From Glutinoglossum americanum (taxonomy: Eukaryota > Ascomycota > Geoglossomycetes > Geoglossales > Geoglossaceae), in NCBI GenBank assembly GCA_020080175.1, contig JAGHQL010000116.1, positions 21,145 through 85,144 of the forward strand: a stretch of 64,000 bases of DNA, read 5' to 3'. A program made the position numbers and the translations under genes. The notes beneath the pieces are model-generated. The model saw nothing but the letters and a program-made list of their open reading frames with translations, had not been told where the DNA came from and did not search any database. How positions within the stretch are numbered: the first letter of the stretch is position 1; each line of letters opens with the position of its first letter. Below are positions 10,624 to 21,790 of this stretch, one piece after another.

Positions 10624-13022
10624 TCATTCCAGAACCTGGAGATGGTACGTCTCTAGCGCTTCCTTGCTGATAACACTCGGGCTCTTGACTAATAGATCCT
10701 CCCCCTTCCCGCTTTTCGGAAAGGCAATGACATCCCTTACTGAATCTCTTCCAAGCATCACCGCTACTAGCCGGTCGAAACCAAGAGCGATCCCCGCGTG
10801 AGGAGGACAGCCAGCCCGGAGGACTTCAAGGAGATGTGAAAACTCCCTTAAGCGGGAGGGACTCATCTGCTCCAGATTAGCCTACTAAATTCGTGCATTG
10901 GGGATATCTATTACAGCATAGGGAACTAAGACTCACTTGTAGCACGTCCTTCAGAACAAATTCTTGCAGCCGTGCGTCGTGGATTCGCCGACTCCCGCCG
11001 CCGAGCTCAACTCCATTGACGACAAGGTCATAGTGGTCACCTCTTGCCGCCAAGGGATCCGTTAGTAGCAAGTCGATATCCTCCGCCGCTTTTGGAGATG
11101 TGAAAGGATGATGGGTTGAGGAAAGCCCGGCAGCACCTCCCTGGCCTGGATCCGAGTTGTTCGTTGGTGAGAAAAGAGGAAAATCTACAATCCACAAAAA
11201 TTCGAAACCGTCCGGTTTTTTAAGGTAGCCCTGTGCGACAGCCCAATTGTGGAGAGCAAGTCGCAGATTGCCTAGGGGTGTGGAACCGCCAGCGTGGGGA
11301 ACTCTTTTGCGTGCTTGAAGCACGACTAGATCACCCTCTTCGAGGTCTAGAATTTCCTCGATGCGCTCCGCGGCCTCAAAGCCAAACGGCTGAAGGCCTT
11401 GTAGCGGCTTCCGCGAATCCACCACGAAGACGCCGGGGGCTCCTTGTGGGTTCTTCTGAAAGACAGCCGATTCTGGGGAGTCCATAAACATATTCACAAA
11501 GTCCCGCGCCTCCTTCGGGTCATCCGAGATGTGAACCTTGAGAACCTCACAAATTGGGTCTAGATTAGAGGTGAGTTTGCTAACCAGATCAGCCGGGAGG
11601 AGGTGCGACACGTCGTGAATCTGGGAAATCAGCTTATTAGTGGTACTCATGGGAAACTGTTGGTGGTTCAATGATTAATACCTTCATTCCTGGGCGGATG
11701 TCTGGCTTATCTGAGCCATAATCCGACAAAGCTTCCTGGTAGGACATTCTAGGAAATTCCTGAGGCAGGGATTCGACTTGGAGTAAGGTCCTCCATAGCC
11801 TCTTAATCAATACCTCAATACATCCCATGACATCCTCGGCTCCGGCAAATGACATTTCTAGGTCGAGCTATGGAGATGTCAGTCTACATATAGTACCAAT
11901 ACGAAATTATGCAACGTACTTGAGTAAACTCGGGTTGCCTATCCGCCCTCAAATCCTCGTCCCTAAAGCACTTTGCAATTTGATAGTATCTCGGTATGCC
12001 GCTAGCCATTAGTATCTGTTTATACTGTTGCGGGCTTTGCGGTAAGGCATAGACAAGACCTTTTCGACGGGTTGGAACTAAAAATTCCCTAGCCCCCTCA
12101 GGGGTTGATTTGAATAACAAGGGAGTTTCAATCTCTAGAAATCCATGGTTAATGCTTAATTCGTCTCGACAGATACTAGCCGCTCTCCCTCGAAACCTAA
12201 GAGCTTCACGGAGACTTTTATCAGTCCGCAGCTGTAGGTGTCGTTCTTCGGGCGGGAAGCGAGTGTCTGCCGCGACGATGATATCTTTAGGAAATTCATT
12301 TAAATAATAAACCTCCCTAAGAATGATCTCGACATCTCTGCCCCTAGTAGGATTGCCTTTTGCTGGTGTTCTACTTTTCAAGATGCCACGGATAGCCACT
12401 GGACTATGAGTCTCTATAGACTTCAACTGTCCGTGGGAGGGATTCTCTTCTCCACCTGATAGCTTTGCTGATGAGACGATTTGGACCCTATGATTCAACT
12501 CCTTGCTGATGACGGGGACGAAGTAAAAGTTCTTTGACAAGTCTGTTCGTTCGCCTAAGTAGCCATGGATGACTACATCTTGTCCAATACAAGCATTGTT
12601 TAGATCTTTGATCTCGTGGGTAGAATTGGGAAAGCTGACTTATCCCTCATTAGTACCATTAAACCCATATGTGGACTGATCTTACAAGATGACTTTATCG
12701 ATTCAAGGAATTTAAGTGCCTGAAACTTTGGTTCGATCGGTGCCGGGTTGGTATTGTGACTATAATGTTGTGTGGGGGACTTTGATATCGAGATCAAGTT
12801 GTGAGAGTTGGATCTTTGATTCAGATGTCTTGTCAAGCCCACGCAAGCCTCCCATGGCTCTAATTTGGCGTGCCGGAATTTCTTCCCACATTCTCTGATC
12901 CTCATGGCTTTCGCCATGGCAGTCCATATCAACGTGCGCGTCGTCTTAAAAATCTCCAAAATACCAAGAATGGCTAGCTCCATATGACTAAGCAAACCGA
13001 CTAAACATAGTATCCCACGCAT
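10624..13022 (-). CDS. Mitochondrial aspartyl-tRNA synthetase
   Basis: Class II synthetase that charges mitochondrial tRNA-Asp; 711 residues if the first ATG is used. Exons in transcript order: 13022-12686, 12605-11920, 11867-11682, 11620-10937, 10866-10624, all in phase. The anticodon-binding OB fold begins NNACIGQDVVIHGYLGERTD. Motif 2 is YYQIAKCFRDEDLRADRQPEFTQ, spliced to LDLEMSFAGAEDV. A GAD-type insertion follows, and motif 3 is AGIALGFDRLVAVMLG. The bacterial-type end RDVIAFPKSGKGEDLL marks it as the organellar form. The N-terminus is uncertain: a hydrophobic leader from 13022 or an internal ATG near 12917 (MAKAMRIREC) could each begin the targeting peptide. The acceptor at 12606 restores frame between LESIKSS and YLNNACIG. 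Confidence 0.9.
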
Positions 13023-14042
13023 ATTCCGATTCTTTTACTTCCCTATCCTTCCAAGTTTTAAAAATGTAGGTTCAGACTACAACAAATCACTTACCAATTA
13101 TAAGCTAATATATCCGCTATCTAGATGATGAAAGCCTAGCGTGTGACCTATGACAGCAATCTCGTTCTCGAGCAAATGAACTCTCCCTTCACGGGGCTTG
13201 AGCGGCTCATTGCAGAGAGAACGGGAGTGTGAAATAAGTGTCCGGCACATCCACCTTGTTACTTCAACGGACGCGATGATGGCATCTCTGATCCCGAACT
13301 TGGAAGGAGTATTCCGATTCTGCTGCTCATCGCAGTGGGCGCCCGAGGGCGATAGAACTTGCATGTATTTAAAAGCAATGGAGGCCTATATACTTCAAAC
13401 CAACCGGCCGTAGCGACTGCAAAGCAGGGATTGCTGCCAAAAGGAGCAATCAAATCGCAGGTGTAATGGAGACGTTAAGGAAAGCAGTCTTCTTCCTCCA
13501 TATAGCCGAGCGAGAGATCAGACGGATATTTTGTCTATTCCGCCACGTCAACGGCCTTCCTTCTTGTGTCGGTTTCCTATCTGGCAAACCGACTACCATA
13601 GAGACAGGCGTAACAACATGGCAACATCTGTCTTCCTGCGTGTGCGAGATCTTGACTGACGTCGATGCGGGAATGAATGTTTGTATATAGCCAGAATCAG
13701 CACGTGTTAGTCTGGGTTCGTCTAGCAAATGACGACCCTTCCGCCCTACCATTCGTCGCTTTGAAAGTGGGTGCTGTTTTGCCAAATCACTCAGATCTGT
13801 AAATATCAAAATACCTTCACTCTACAGCCCACGTTGAGGAACATTCGCGCTACTGGGAGTTTCGGGTGCAAGCCGAAACGCTCAGAACACAGTTTAATAG
13901 CGGCGCTCGCCTTTAGCTGTTTTCCTCAGCAGTCCCGCCTCGAGCCACTAATAAGACCAAGCCTACCACACATACCAGCGATCCCCATTGCGCCCAAGAG
14001 CGCGTCGATAATAACGAGCGCGGCTCGTAGCAAGAGCTGAAG
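13023..14042. promoter_or_regulatory. Divergent intergenic region between the mitochondrial AspRS and AP180-like genes
   Basis: About 1 kb separating two divergently transcribed genes, so it should carry both promoters. Small open frames on both strands (for example 13450-13809 minus) have no recognisable motifs. No TATA box or specific operator could be assigned. Confidence 0.4.
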
Positions 14043-16207
14043 ATGGCAAGCTCCTTTGAGAAGTCAGTAAAGGGTGGTACTAAGGTTAAGGTGCGCCATA
14101 TTCCCGAATCAAGTCCGGTGTTGATCCTGTCGGGAACTGTCCGTGGACTTGACTGCTGACGACTCTTGATTCTCAGCTTGCTGCGCCAAAATCCAAATAT
14201 GTCGAACACATTCTCGTAGCTACTCATGCCGGGGAAGCTGGTGTCGCAGAGATCTTCCGCGCACTTCAGAACCGCCTCAGGGACTCGACATGGACCATTG
14301 TCTTCAAGAGCTTGATCATCGTGCACTACATGATTCGTGAAGGTGAACGGGATGTCACCTTACGGTATCTTGCAAAACATACGAACAAGCTTGCCATAAG
14401 CAGTTATTCAGATGGTCAGTGCGGTTAAACCCCCGGATAAGATTTTGCTACCCCACTGACACTGCGAAGCCCAGGTGCAAGGACGTAATATTAGGCACTA
14501 TACACAATATCTGCTTGAAAGAGCTAGAGCGTACCGGGAGACTAAAGTTGATTATGTGAGGGAAGGGGAGGGGAGACTCAAGAGGCTCACGGTCGAGAAG
14601 GGATTACTGAGAGAGACCGAAAGCGTTCAGAATCAGATTATGGCTCTTCTCAAATGCGATGTAAGCATATGGTACACGGACCATTGGGTTATTGTGCGAT
14701 TGATCACCTAACCGGTTTTTGTAGGTTCTGTCGGACGACATTGAGAATGAAATAACTCTCACAGCTTTCAGATTGCTAGTGACCGATTTGCTGGCACTCT
14801 ATTATATAATGAACGAAGGAGTTATTAATCTTCTTGGTGCGTCTGACTACTATTCCTTTCTTGGATTAAACTGATATAACGTCTCTAGAGCATTACTTCG
14901 AAATGTCACGATACGACGCTGAGCGGGCTCTGGAGATTTACAAGATGTTTAGTAAACAAACCACTCTAGTAGTGGAATACCTTGCTGTTGCAAGGCAATT
15001 TGAGACTTCTACTCGACTGGAAGTTCCAAAATTGAAGCATGCACCGACTAGTCTAACCGCTTCCCTTGAGGAGTACCTACATGACCCAGACTTCGAAATC
15101 AACAGGAGACAGTATCTTGCAGCTCAAGAAGCCAAAAAAGGCCGAGGTGCTACCAACGGCGCAAGCAAAGCGCGGGCAACAGCCAGCCCAAGGTCTGCAC
15201 AGAAAGAAACACCTCCGCCCCCAAAACCTGCTCAGGCAAGCACGGCAAAACAGCCCCCGAAAGGCCCTGGCCCGGATTTGATTGACTTCTTCGAGTCTAT
15301 CGAACAGAACCAACAGCTTATGGCTCAGCCGCAACCCCCAAACCAGCACGTTCAACAGACCCAACAGAATACGCAATATAATCAGCCCTCCCAGCCCTAC
15401 CAACCGCATGGATTCCAGACACAACAGGGTGGATTTCCCCCTCAGCAACAGAGTCAACCTCAGCAGTTCGCTACAACTTATGTTCAGCAGTCGAGCGCCC
15501 CCATCAATCAATTGACTCAGCCACCAGTCCGGCACAATTTCGAGACTGGGACCTACAGCAATTACGCCTTACAGACACAGCCAGGCTATAGTTCTCCGTC
15601 AACTTTGCCAGGCATACCACAAAACAACGTAGTGCCGTTCCAAACTCCGCTTCCCCAGCATCAGCAACCCCAGCAAACACTCAGCATTCCCGGTGCTGGA
15701 CAGCAGCAAACAAACCCCTTTCGTCAATCCGTAATGCCTTCCGCCAACGCATCCGTGTCCTATGCAAGCAGCCCCCCTGTATCCTCTCCAGCAGTCAGGA
15801 CACAGGGCACCAACCCATTTTCGAAAGGCACACAAGTCCAGCAGACCGTTTCCAACCAAGGATCCTCTCCTTTCACAACCCCTGCACCTACGATATCTCC
15901 GGTCCAAATAACTCCACAGATCCAGCCTGCACAACCAATTCGACCAATGCCAGCGGGTACAAACCCTTTTTCTAGGACCTCTCCTCCTCAGCAACAACAA
16001 CCTACCGCTCCCCCACCTAGTACATTGGGGCCAAACTCTGCGGGCTCAACCAATCCGTTCAGGCAAAGTGTCTTCCATAACCAGCAAACCGGTGCGAACT
16101 GGCAGCAGAACCAGGGAACAATGGGAGGTTTGGAGCAGCTACATACAGTCCCCGTATTCCCCCGACAGGGTGAAAGTAATGGGCAGCAACAGCAGAAGTG
16201 GATGTAA
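14043..16207 (+). CDS. AP180/CALM-type clathrin assembly protein (ANTH domain)
   Basis: Endocytic adaptor binding PI(4,5)P2 and clathrin at the plasma membrane; 635 residues. Exons 14043-14090, 14177-14414, 14470-14660, 14725-14836, 14889-16207. The ANTH domain fills residues 1-270: the lipid-binding segment KGGTKVKLAAPKSKYVEHIL, then VFKSLIIVHYMIREG, QGRNIRHYTQYLLERARAYRE and ALYYIMNEGVINLLEHYFEM. The acceptor at 14469 gives SDAQVQGRNI; the next AG, five bases on, would cause an early stop. The rest is a Q/P/N-rich disordered tail with four TNPF motifs (TNPFRQS twice, TNPFSKG, TNPFSRT), which bind EH-domain proteins such as Ede1/Pan1. It corresponds to yeast Yap1801/1802. Confidence 0.92.
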
Positions 16208-16842
16208 GAAGGAATTTTTCAGACGAAACGGCCCTAGTTGAGCTTACATTTAACCTTTCCTTCTTAATGACCCTGTCCAGATCCACACATCAGATCCTTA
16301 ATTATATGTATTTAGCGGGGCGCAATTGGTTTTTCTTGGGCTCAACCATAGCTAACTTAGCTCTGTTTTCTTTCCCGCCGGGTCTGCCTTTATTCTGGTT
16401 GTCAGTTCATGTCATGTATCAATAGGGCGGAGCAACGACGGCCACGCCATGTCCTGCACAAAATAAAGATAACGAAGACCCAAGGTAAGGATTAATTAGC
16501 TACATCCGCAACAATTATTATCGTTAACTGCAAAAAAGATCAAACAATAAGTCCAAGTGGTGATGGGATATTTGTTCGGTCCACACAGCGCCGTGCAAGT
16601 TACTCGGTGCTAGGCTGATTGTTGTCTGGCTATTTACGCCATCTTACAATAAGTATGTATGTATTTCTAATGAATGACAACACGCAGGCTAATGGTATAT
16701 AGTAAGGTAAAATAAATAAAATAGACTCGAAGTGAAGTGCACAAATAGTAAGGGCTTAAGCTGTTCTAAAAAAAATGCGGCAAAAAAGAACAAAACCCCA
16801 AACCCTCCGAACGCCTGATACTCCTGTGAAACACTTCGATCG
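16208..16842. other. Convergent intergenic region
   Basis: Downstream regions of two convergent genes, AT-rich and without coding signal. It should hold both 3' UTRs and polyadenylation sites. Confidence 0.45.
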
Positions 16843-18281
16843 TCAATCAGTGTCTTGGTGTGAAAATAGAAGCGTAGGGTCAGGCCCTTCGTCTTCACTC
16901 TCAGACCTCTCCACACGACCTTGAGGCTCATCCTGCAACTCCACCAATCCGTGATCTACCACCCCCAGAGGATCGCCTTGGTTTCCGCCACCAAAGCCAG
17001 CTGTGGCTCCACGATCCAACTCCATGTCACTATCTAGAACCGCAGTCGAGTGTAACGCATCCTCCAAGATCCCCCTGCCCTCCCTAAATGCCTCCAATTC
17101 CGCCCCGATACAGCAGACCAGCAACTTCCAATCCCGGGCTTCCGCAAGCTTGAACTTGCTTTCAAGCTGGAGGATCACTTCATCCATGTTGCGGAGGATG
17201 CCTTGCATGCCCTCGGTGGCGTCGTGGGGTTGCCCCCGGCTACTGAAACTCGACTCGGCGATTCTCTGTCTCAGTAATGTAGTATCTGAAGTTGGAGGGC
17301 TCCTCAGGGCTCTCATTTCGCCGCGCAGCTTCCTTTCAAAAGCAGTAACTTCATTGATAACGTCCTCCCAAACCACGGCACCATCTTCCAAGGCATCTCT
17401 CTCTATTTCAGCCGCGGCTCGCTGAAGAGTCAGGTCTTTTTGTGCAGACCGTAGATAATCACTTGCCATTTCTAGGGTCCGTCGTCTAGGCTGCAGCGAG
17501 AGAAAATTTATCTCGCCCGGAGATTTTGGAGCTGGAGAATGAGTAAAAGGTGGTCTGGCAAGGAATCTCGATACCTGAGAGTCAAGTATTGATAGAGACG
17601 CCTTGTAAGACGAGAGCTTAGATTGCACCGAATTCTCGGTCTCAGAGGCTTCGGAAACGAGATTACGGTGTTTGGCTTGCAATTCGAAAAGTCTAGTTTC
17701 TAGGTCTTCGATCTCCGACTGCCTCAAGAGAGTTAGTCTAATTCTACCAAGGGTCGCTGCTGTTTTACCTGGACACGCTTTGCTTCGGTATTCAGCTCTC
17801 CTACCCTTTTCCCCTCGTCGCCATTCTCAATGGCATCTATCTTCTCATTCAACCCTTGTCGCTTCTTCTCCCAGGATTCCACCTGCCCTAGCGCCTCCTC
17901 CTTCGATTGGAGGTCTGCGTCGAGGAGCTCTTTACCGCTCTCCTTCGCCATTGCGAATTCATGTATAGCTGCCAAAATCCCTCTCCTTGCCGCTCGAAGG
18001 CCGATTCTCTTTTTTGCGGGTTGATGAATAGGGACAACTCTGCTGGCTTCTGTAGAGGCAGCAGTGGGAGTGCTGCTGCCTTCTGAAGAGCCATCCCCTC
18101 TGCCACGGCCCTCGAGCCCGGCTAGCAGGCCTTCGCTTTGGGCATCGAGGAGGGTTTGGAGATCACGCTGGAGCTGCTTCTCTTTCCGTTCAAGGGCTAC
18201 GAGAGGGGAAAGGCGTATCGAGTAAGGTCTCGTAGTGGGGCTGGTAGTTTGAGCGCCTGAAATTATAGACGGAGGTGGCAT
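16843..18281 (-). CDS. Atg28-like coiled-coil protein
   Basis: Exons 18281-17769 and 17718-16843 encode 462 residues, mostly predicted coiled coil. The segment ALERKEKQLQRDLQTLLDAQSEGLLAGLEG near residues 30-60 is the hallmark I associate with filamentous-fungal proteins annotated as Atg28-related, implicated in selective autophagy of peroxisomes in yeasts. The C-terminus is acidic (SESEDEGPDPTLLF). The intron (GTAAAA...ACTAAC...GCAG) joins KRVQ to SEIEDLETRLFELQAKH. The frame stays open upstream of the ATG for 70 nt to an acceptor at 18351/18352. An 8-nt exon 18418-18411 (ATG GAT CG) could supply a longer start, MDRSFLRSSSYPQ. Function is inferred from family resemblance only. Confidence 0.65.
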
Positions 18282-18418
18282 ATTAGAGTAACGTGGTGGA
18301 GACAGGAGATCCCGTTCATGTTGAGGGTACGAGGAGGATCGAAGAAACGATCTGAACGAAACAGTGAGCCAGTGTTTCTAGTACTGACGAACGCTTAGGT
18401 AATTACATACCGATCCAT

Positions 18419-18959
18419 ATCAAAAGCCCCGCCCATCAGTACATCAATAGTGTTGCCTATCGATGATGACTGAGTCGCACGCGATCTAGCTTCATGTTTC
18501 GGAATTTGCCGGACAATATTTGCAATCGTCCTTTTCCCCCGAAGCAAGCCTGCTGGATTCCGCTCCAAACATATTGCATAGGTTATCTTATCAGACCCCT
18601 TTAAAGTAAATCGGTATGAGCAGGGTGTTCCCCGATTCACTAGAGAACGGACACAAGATTCACTTACATCTCTCTTCTGGGTCATCCCCAGCTAACTAGA
18701 GATTGATCACTGCTTATGCACTATACAACCTTGAGATGATCTTTATTGCTAAACGTATGCCAACAATAGAAAGATCTCTGCAAAAAAGACAGGCGTCAAG
18801 GGAAATGTGCATAGACACGACTACGTGTCTCACCCTAGAACGCCGGCTTTTTCTTATGAAGACGATAATCGTGGAAATTCGAGATAAACCCAATCCCGCC
18901 TAATATGAACAGGAATCACGCTCTGGAGCAGAGTCACCAAAAACAAATTCAAGCTTCCG
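18419..18959. other. Intergenic stretch upstream of the Atg28-like gene
   Basis: A 96-codon minus-strand frame (18395-18685) opens with ATG and ends beside a good GTATGT donor, so part of it could be a 5' exon of the Atg28-like gene. It matches nothing I recognise. Otherwise nothing is seen. Confidence 0.35.
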
Positions 18960-21470
18960 CTATAGCTTAACGGCCCATACTCCTCGTCCACCACTCACGC
19001 CAAGCCACTCCCCTTGGCTCGTCAGGTTGCTTTGTGGAGCCCAGCTGATATTCCCAACTTCGTAATCGCATGTCCAACTTGCAGCCGGAGCCCTTCCATT
19101 GTCTGCCCCAGCGGTAGCCTGAGAACTCTGTCCTCCTATTACACCATTAATACTTGGACCCTGTGCAGGTGCTGCGGAGTTGCTTTGATTAAGCAGATCC
19201 CAGATTAAGACTAGGGAGTCATCAGCACCCGAGGCGAGCATGCCACGGCGCGAAGGGGACCATTCCATGCAGTTGATAGCTGATGCGTGGCCCCGGAGCT
19301 CTAGGAGAGCCTGGCCCGGTTGCCGTACATCAAGAATTCGGATAATATTAGAATCCTGAGAGAACGTGGCTAGAAGATGCGCGTCATGTGGGGAAGCTGG
19401 TATTGACTTAGTTAATAGCTTCGGAGGTTAACTTAAGGTAAAGACTAGTGCTTACCGGCCAGCCGCAGCAATGGTGGCGCATGGCTCATAGTCTGCTGGG
19501 TTGCCGGACTCGAATTGCCTGGGCTTGACACTGATTCTCAAGTATAAGTGTCTACCTTCGGAAGATGAAAGACGGTACTCACCTTTCTCATCTGCTTTCG
19601 TCGTAGGTTCGTATATAATCGTGCTATGTTCCAAGCTTCTGAGGTCGAACATCCGCACACTCCCATCCGCGCCACAGCTGACGAAGACATCTACGCTATT
19701 GGCACAAAATCGCACATCGTAGACTTCTTTGTCGTGGGCAATAAGCTGTGTTTTGGCGGTCAAGGTTGGTATGTCCCATATTGTGCATGTTGTGTCAATA
19801 CTAGATGTAATGATTAAACTTGGGGATAAGGTATTCCAATCCAGAGACGTCAGAGGAGCCGTGTGTTCGGGTGATTTTGAATTTGACAAAAGGGCTAGGG
19901 GTGTGAGTTTTTGTAGAGGCTGATCTTTATTCGAGGACCGGGAAGTAATGGAATTACTGGGGTTAGACGAACTTGCGGGTAAGGACCATAATCGAAGGTG
20001 ATCGCCAGAGGTGGCCAACAAGTCTGTCGACTGCTTCTGAGACGACGGAGGTTCCCACAATATCCTCGTGACAGGGTAAGAATGTGTAGCTTCGGCCAAT
20101 TTAGTGAATTCTAGCCCGTAGCTAGGCATACCAGGAGGTGTTGGCTCCGAGGTAGATTGAGGCACAATTTGAGTGTCGAGAATTTGAATCTGTCAGCTAG
20201 TTAGTACATGGGCTCTTTTTCAATCCTTTTCTCACAGCAAAATAATGCCGGCGATGCACTAGCTTTCAAGCCGAAGGCATTGACGCCTCGCGCAAGGACT
20301 GCTCACAAAGTTATGGCCATCTTCCAAGTAACTGCCCACGGCGACCTTTCCGGCACCAGATGCCGGTTGTTGCACCGGCCACTTGCACCAGTCGAAGGCG
20401 TAGATCGCCCACGGGGCAAGATAATTACTATTAGTGGGGAGAGCTGGGTTTCCATCATATGAATATGGATTTAAGTTTGCTCCGGGATCTGACGTTCCCG
20501 TATCAGTTCGAGGGCGGATATCAGCGAGTCCGAGCGGAGCAGTCGCGGGGGCCGAATGAGGCAGAGGCGATTGTTGTCCGTGGAAGGCTGTATATTTGTG
20601 TGGTACGTACTTTGGCGAGTCTACACTACTTGGTGTGCCAGCCATAGAAATATATTTCTGATTGTCAAATCCAGCTGGGCTAGAGCGTGAGTGCGAATGA
20701 CTATTGAAAGTTCCGGTTCGGGAGGGCGTCGAGTACTGTTGTTGCTGTTGCTGTTGCTGTTGCTGTTGTTGCTGCTGAGTAGAAAGTTGGTGTATTGTAG
20801 GGACGGACGGCGCTGTGTTCGCAGGGAGGGGTCCTGGACGCCCGGAGGACAACCCCCCCGGCTGTAACGTGCCTGGTAATGTGTTACCAGATAATGTATT
20901 TGAATATTGCGACCCTTGAGGAGTCGCTTGTTGCAAGTTGATGCCCGGCACCCCCCCAGCAGAGTATTCTTGAGGCGAGTGGTACATCTGCTGTCCCGAG
21001 GGTGGTTGATGGTGTTGGCTCATTGATGGAATATGCAGCTCCTCCGTCTGGCGGTATGACTGTCCCCTTCGAGGGGTTTCGAAATGCTGAGGATTTTGCG
21101 CAGCGGATGAGGGCGCTGGGTTTGGTACACCTGGACCCGCCATCGTGGGAGGGGCAGGCTGTCCGCTCCCCGAAAACAAGGCGTCCGTCCCCGCAGACGT
21201 AGTACCTGACGTTGCAACACGTAAATTGCCTGTTGGCGCACCGATGGACCCTAGTTTCTCACGTGCTCATCAGCAGGTAGGATTTCAAAGATTTAAATCT
21301 AGAAGCCAAGTAGAAGGATTAAAAAAACTACTGTTAGAAGTGAAACGGCGATTTGACTAACCGAGCGCGTGTGCGGCTTGGTAAAGACCACTGGCAGCGC
21401 CAGCCTGGCCTGCTGAAGCATTGTGCTGAGTGGAGGATGAAGATGAGTGATGAGGCCCATGGAACGGCAT
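18960..21470 (-). CDS. WD40 repeat protein of the DCAF7/Wdr68 (AN11) family with a Q-rich N-terminus
   Basis: Scaffold beta-propeller of 719 residues; exons 21470-21362, 21250-20307, 20189-19583, 19518-19456, 19396-18960. The first about 300 residues are disordered and rich in Q, S and P, with a polyglutamine run. The propeller then reads LAPWAIYAFDWCKWPV, VAVGSYLEDGHNF|IQILDTQIV, VTRILWEPP, TSLDWNTLSPSLIITSSID, HDKEVYDVRFCANSVDVFVSCGADGSVRMFDLR, APPLLRLA|ASPHDAHLLATFSQD, ILDVRQPGQALLELRGH and ADDSLVLIWDLL. The 63-nt fourth exon is essential: only splicing GAAAG|GTGAGT to CCCAG|GCAATT and on to CTTCCCC restores the APPLLRLAASPHDAHLL block. Family members link kinases (DYRK) and CRL4 ligases. 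Position-specific function here is inferred. Confidence 0.9.
20737..20778 (-). repeat. CAG/CAA repeat encoding polyglutamine in the WD40 protein
   Basis: A near-perfect run of glutamine codons (mostly CAG/CAA on the minus strand) giving about 14-15 consecutive Gln in the disordered N-terminal part. Its length probably varies between strains. Confidence 0.85.
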
Positions 21471-21790
21471 ATTCACCGCGTTATAAACAGAACAAACAAA
21501 CAAGCCAAAGGGCGGGGGTCACTCGGTGGGTGAATGATCCTAATGATTATGATTATCACTGCCACCTGAGGTGTTACTTGAACCGTGTGTATTAGTCATG
21601 CCAGCGCCACTTCCCCCCGCTCTTTTTACTCCATACAACAAGGCCCCCACGACCTGCACTGTTACCTCTAATATATTTGAAAAGGCACGACAACACGAGG
21701 CGCGTGTAAGTCACTTATAAGCTACGAGCAGGAGCTAGCTCGGATTTATATTTCTGCAAGGTTGCGCCGAATTTTACAGCGATCTCTATC
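21471..21790. promoter_or_regulatory. Divergent promoter region, WD40 gene / PPAT gene
   Basis: Only 320 bp separate the two divergent start codons. No specific motif was assigned. Confidence 0.45.

Noticed and set aside
19452-19518. Uninterrupted end of the WD40 exon to a stop at 19452
   Set aside because: Reads through intron 3 and exon 4 in the wrong frame; only splicing restores the conserved propeller block.
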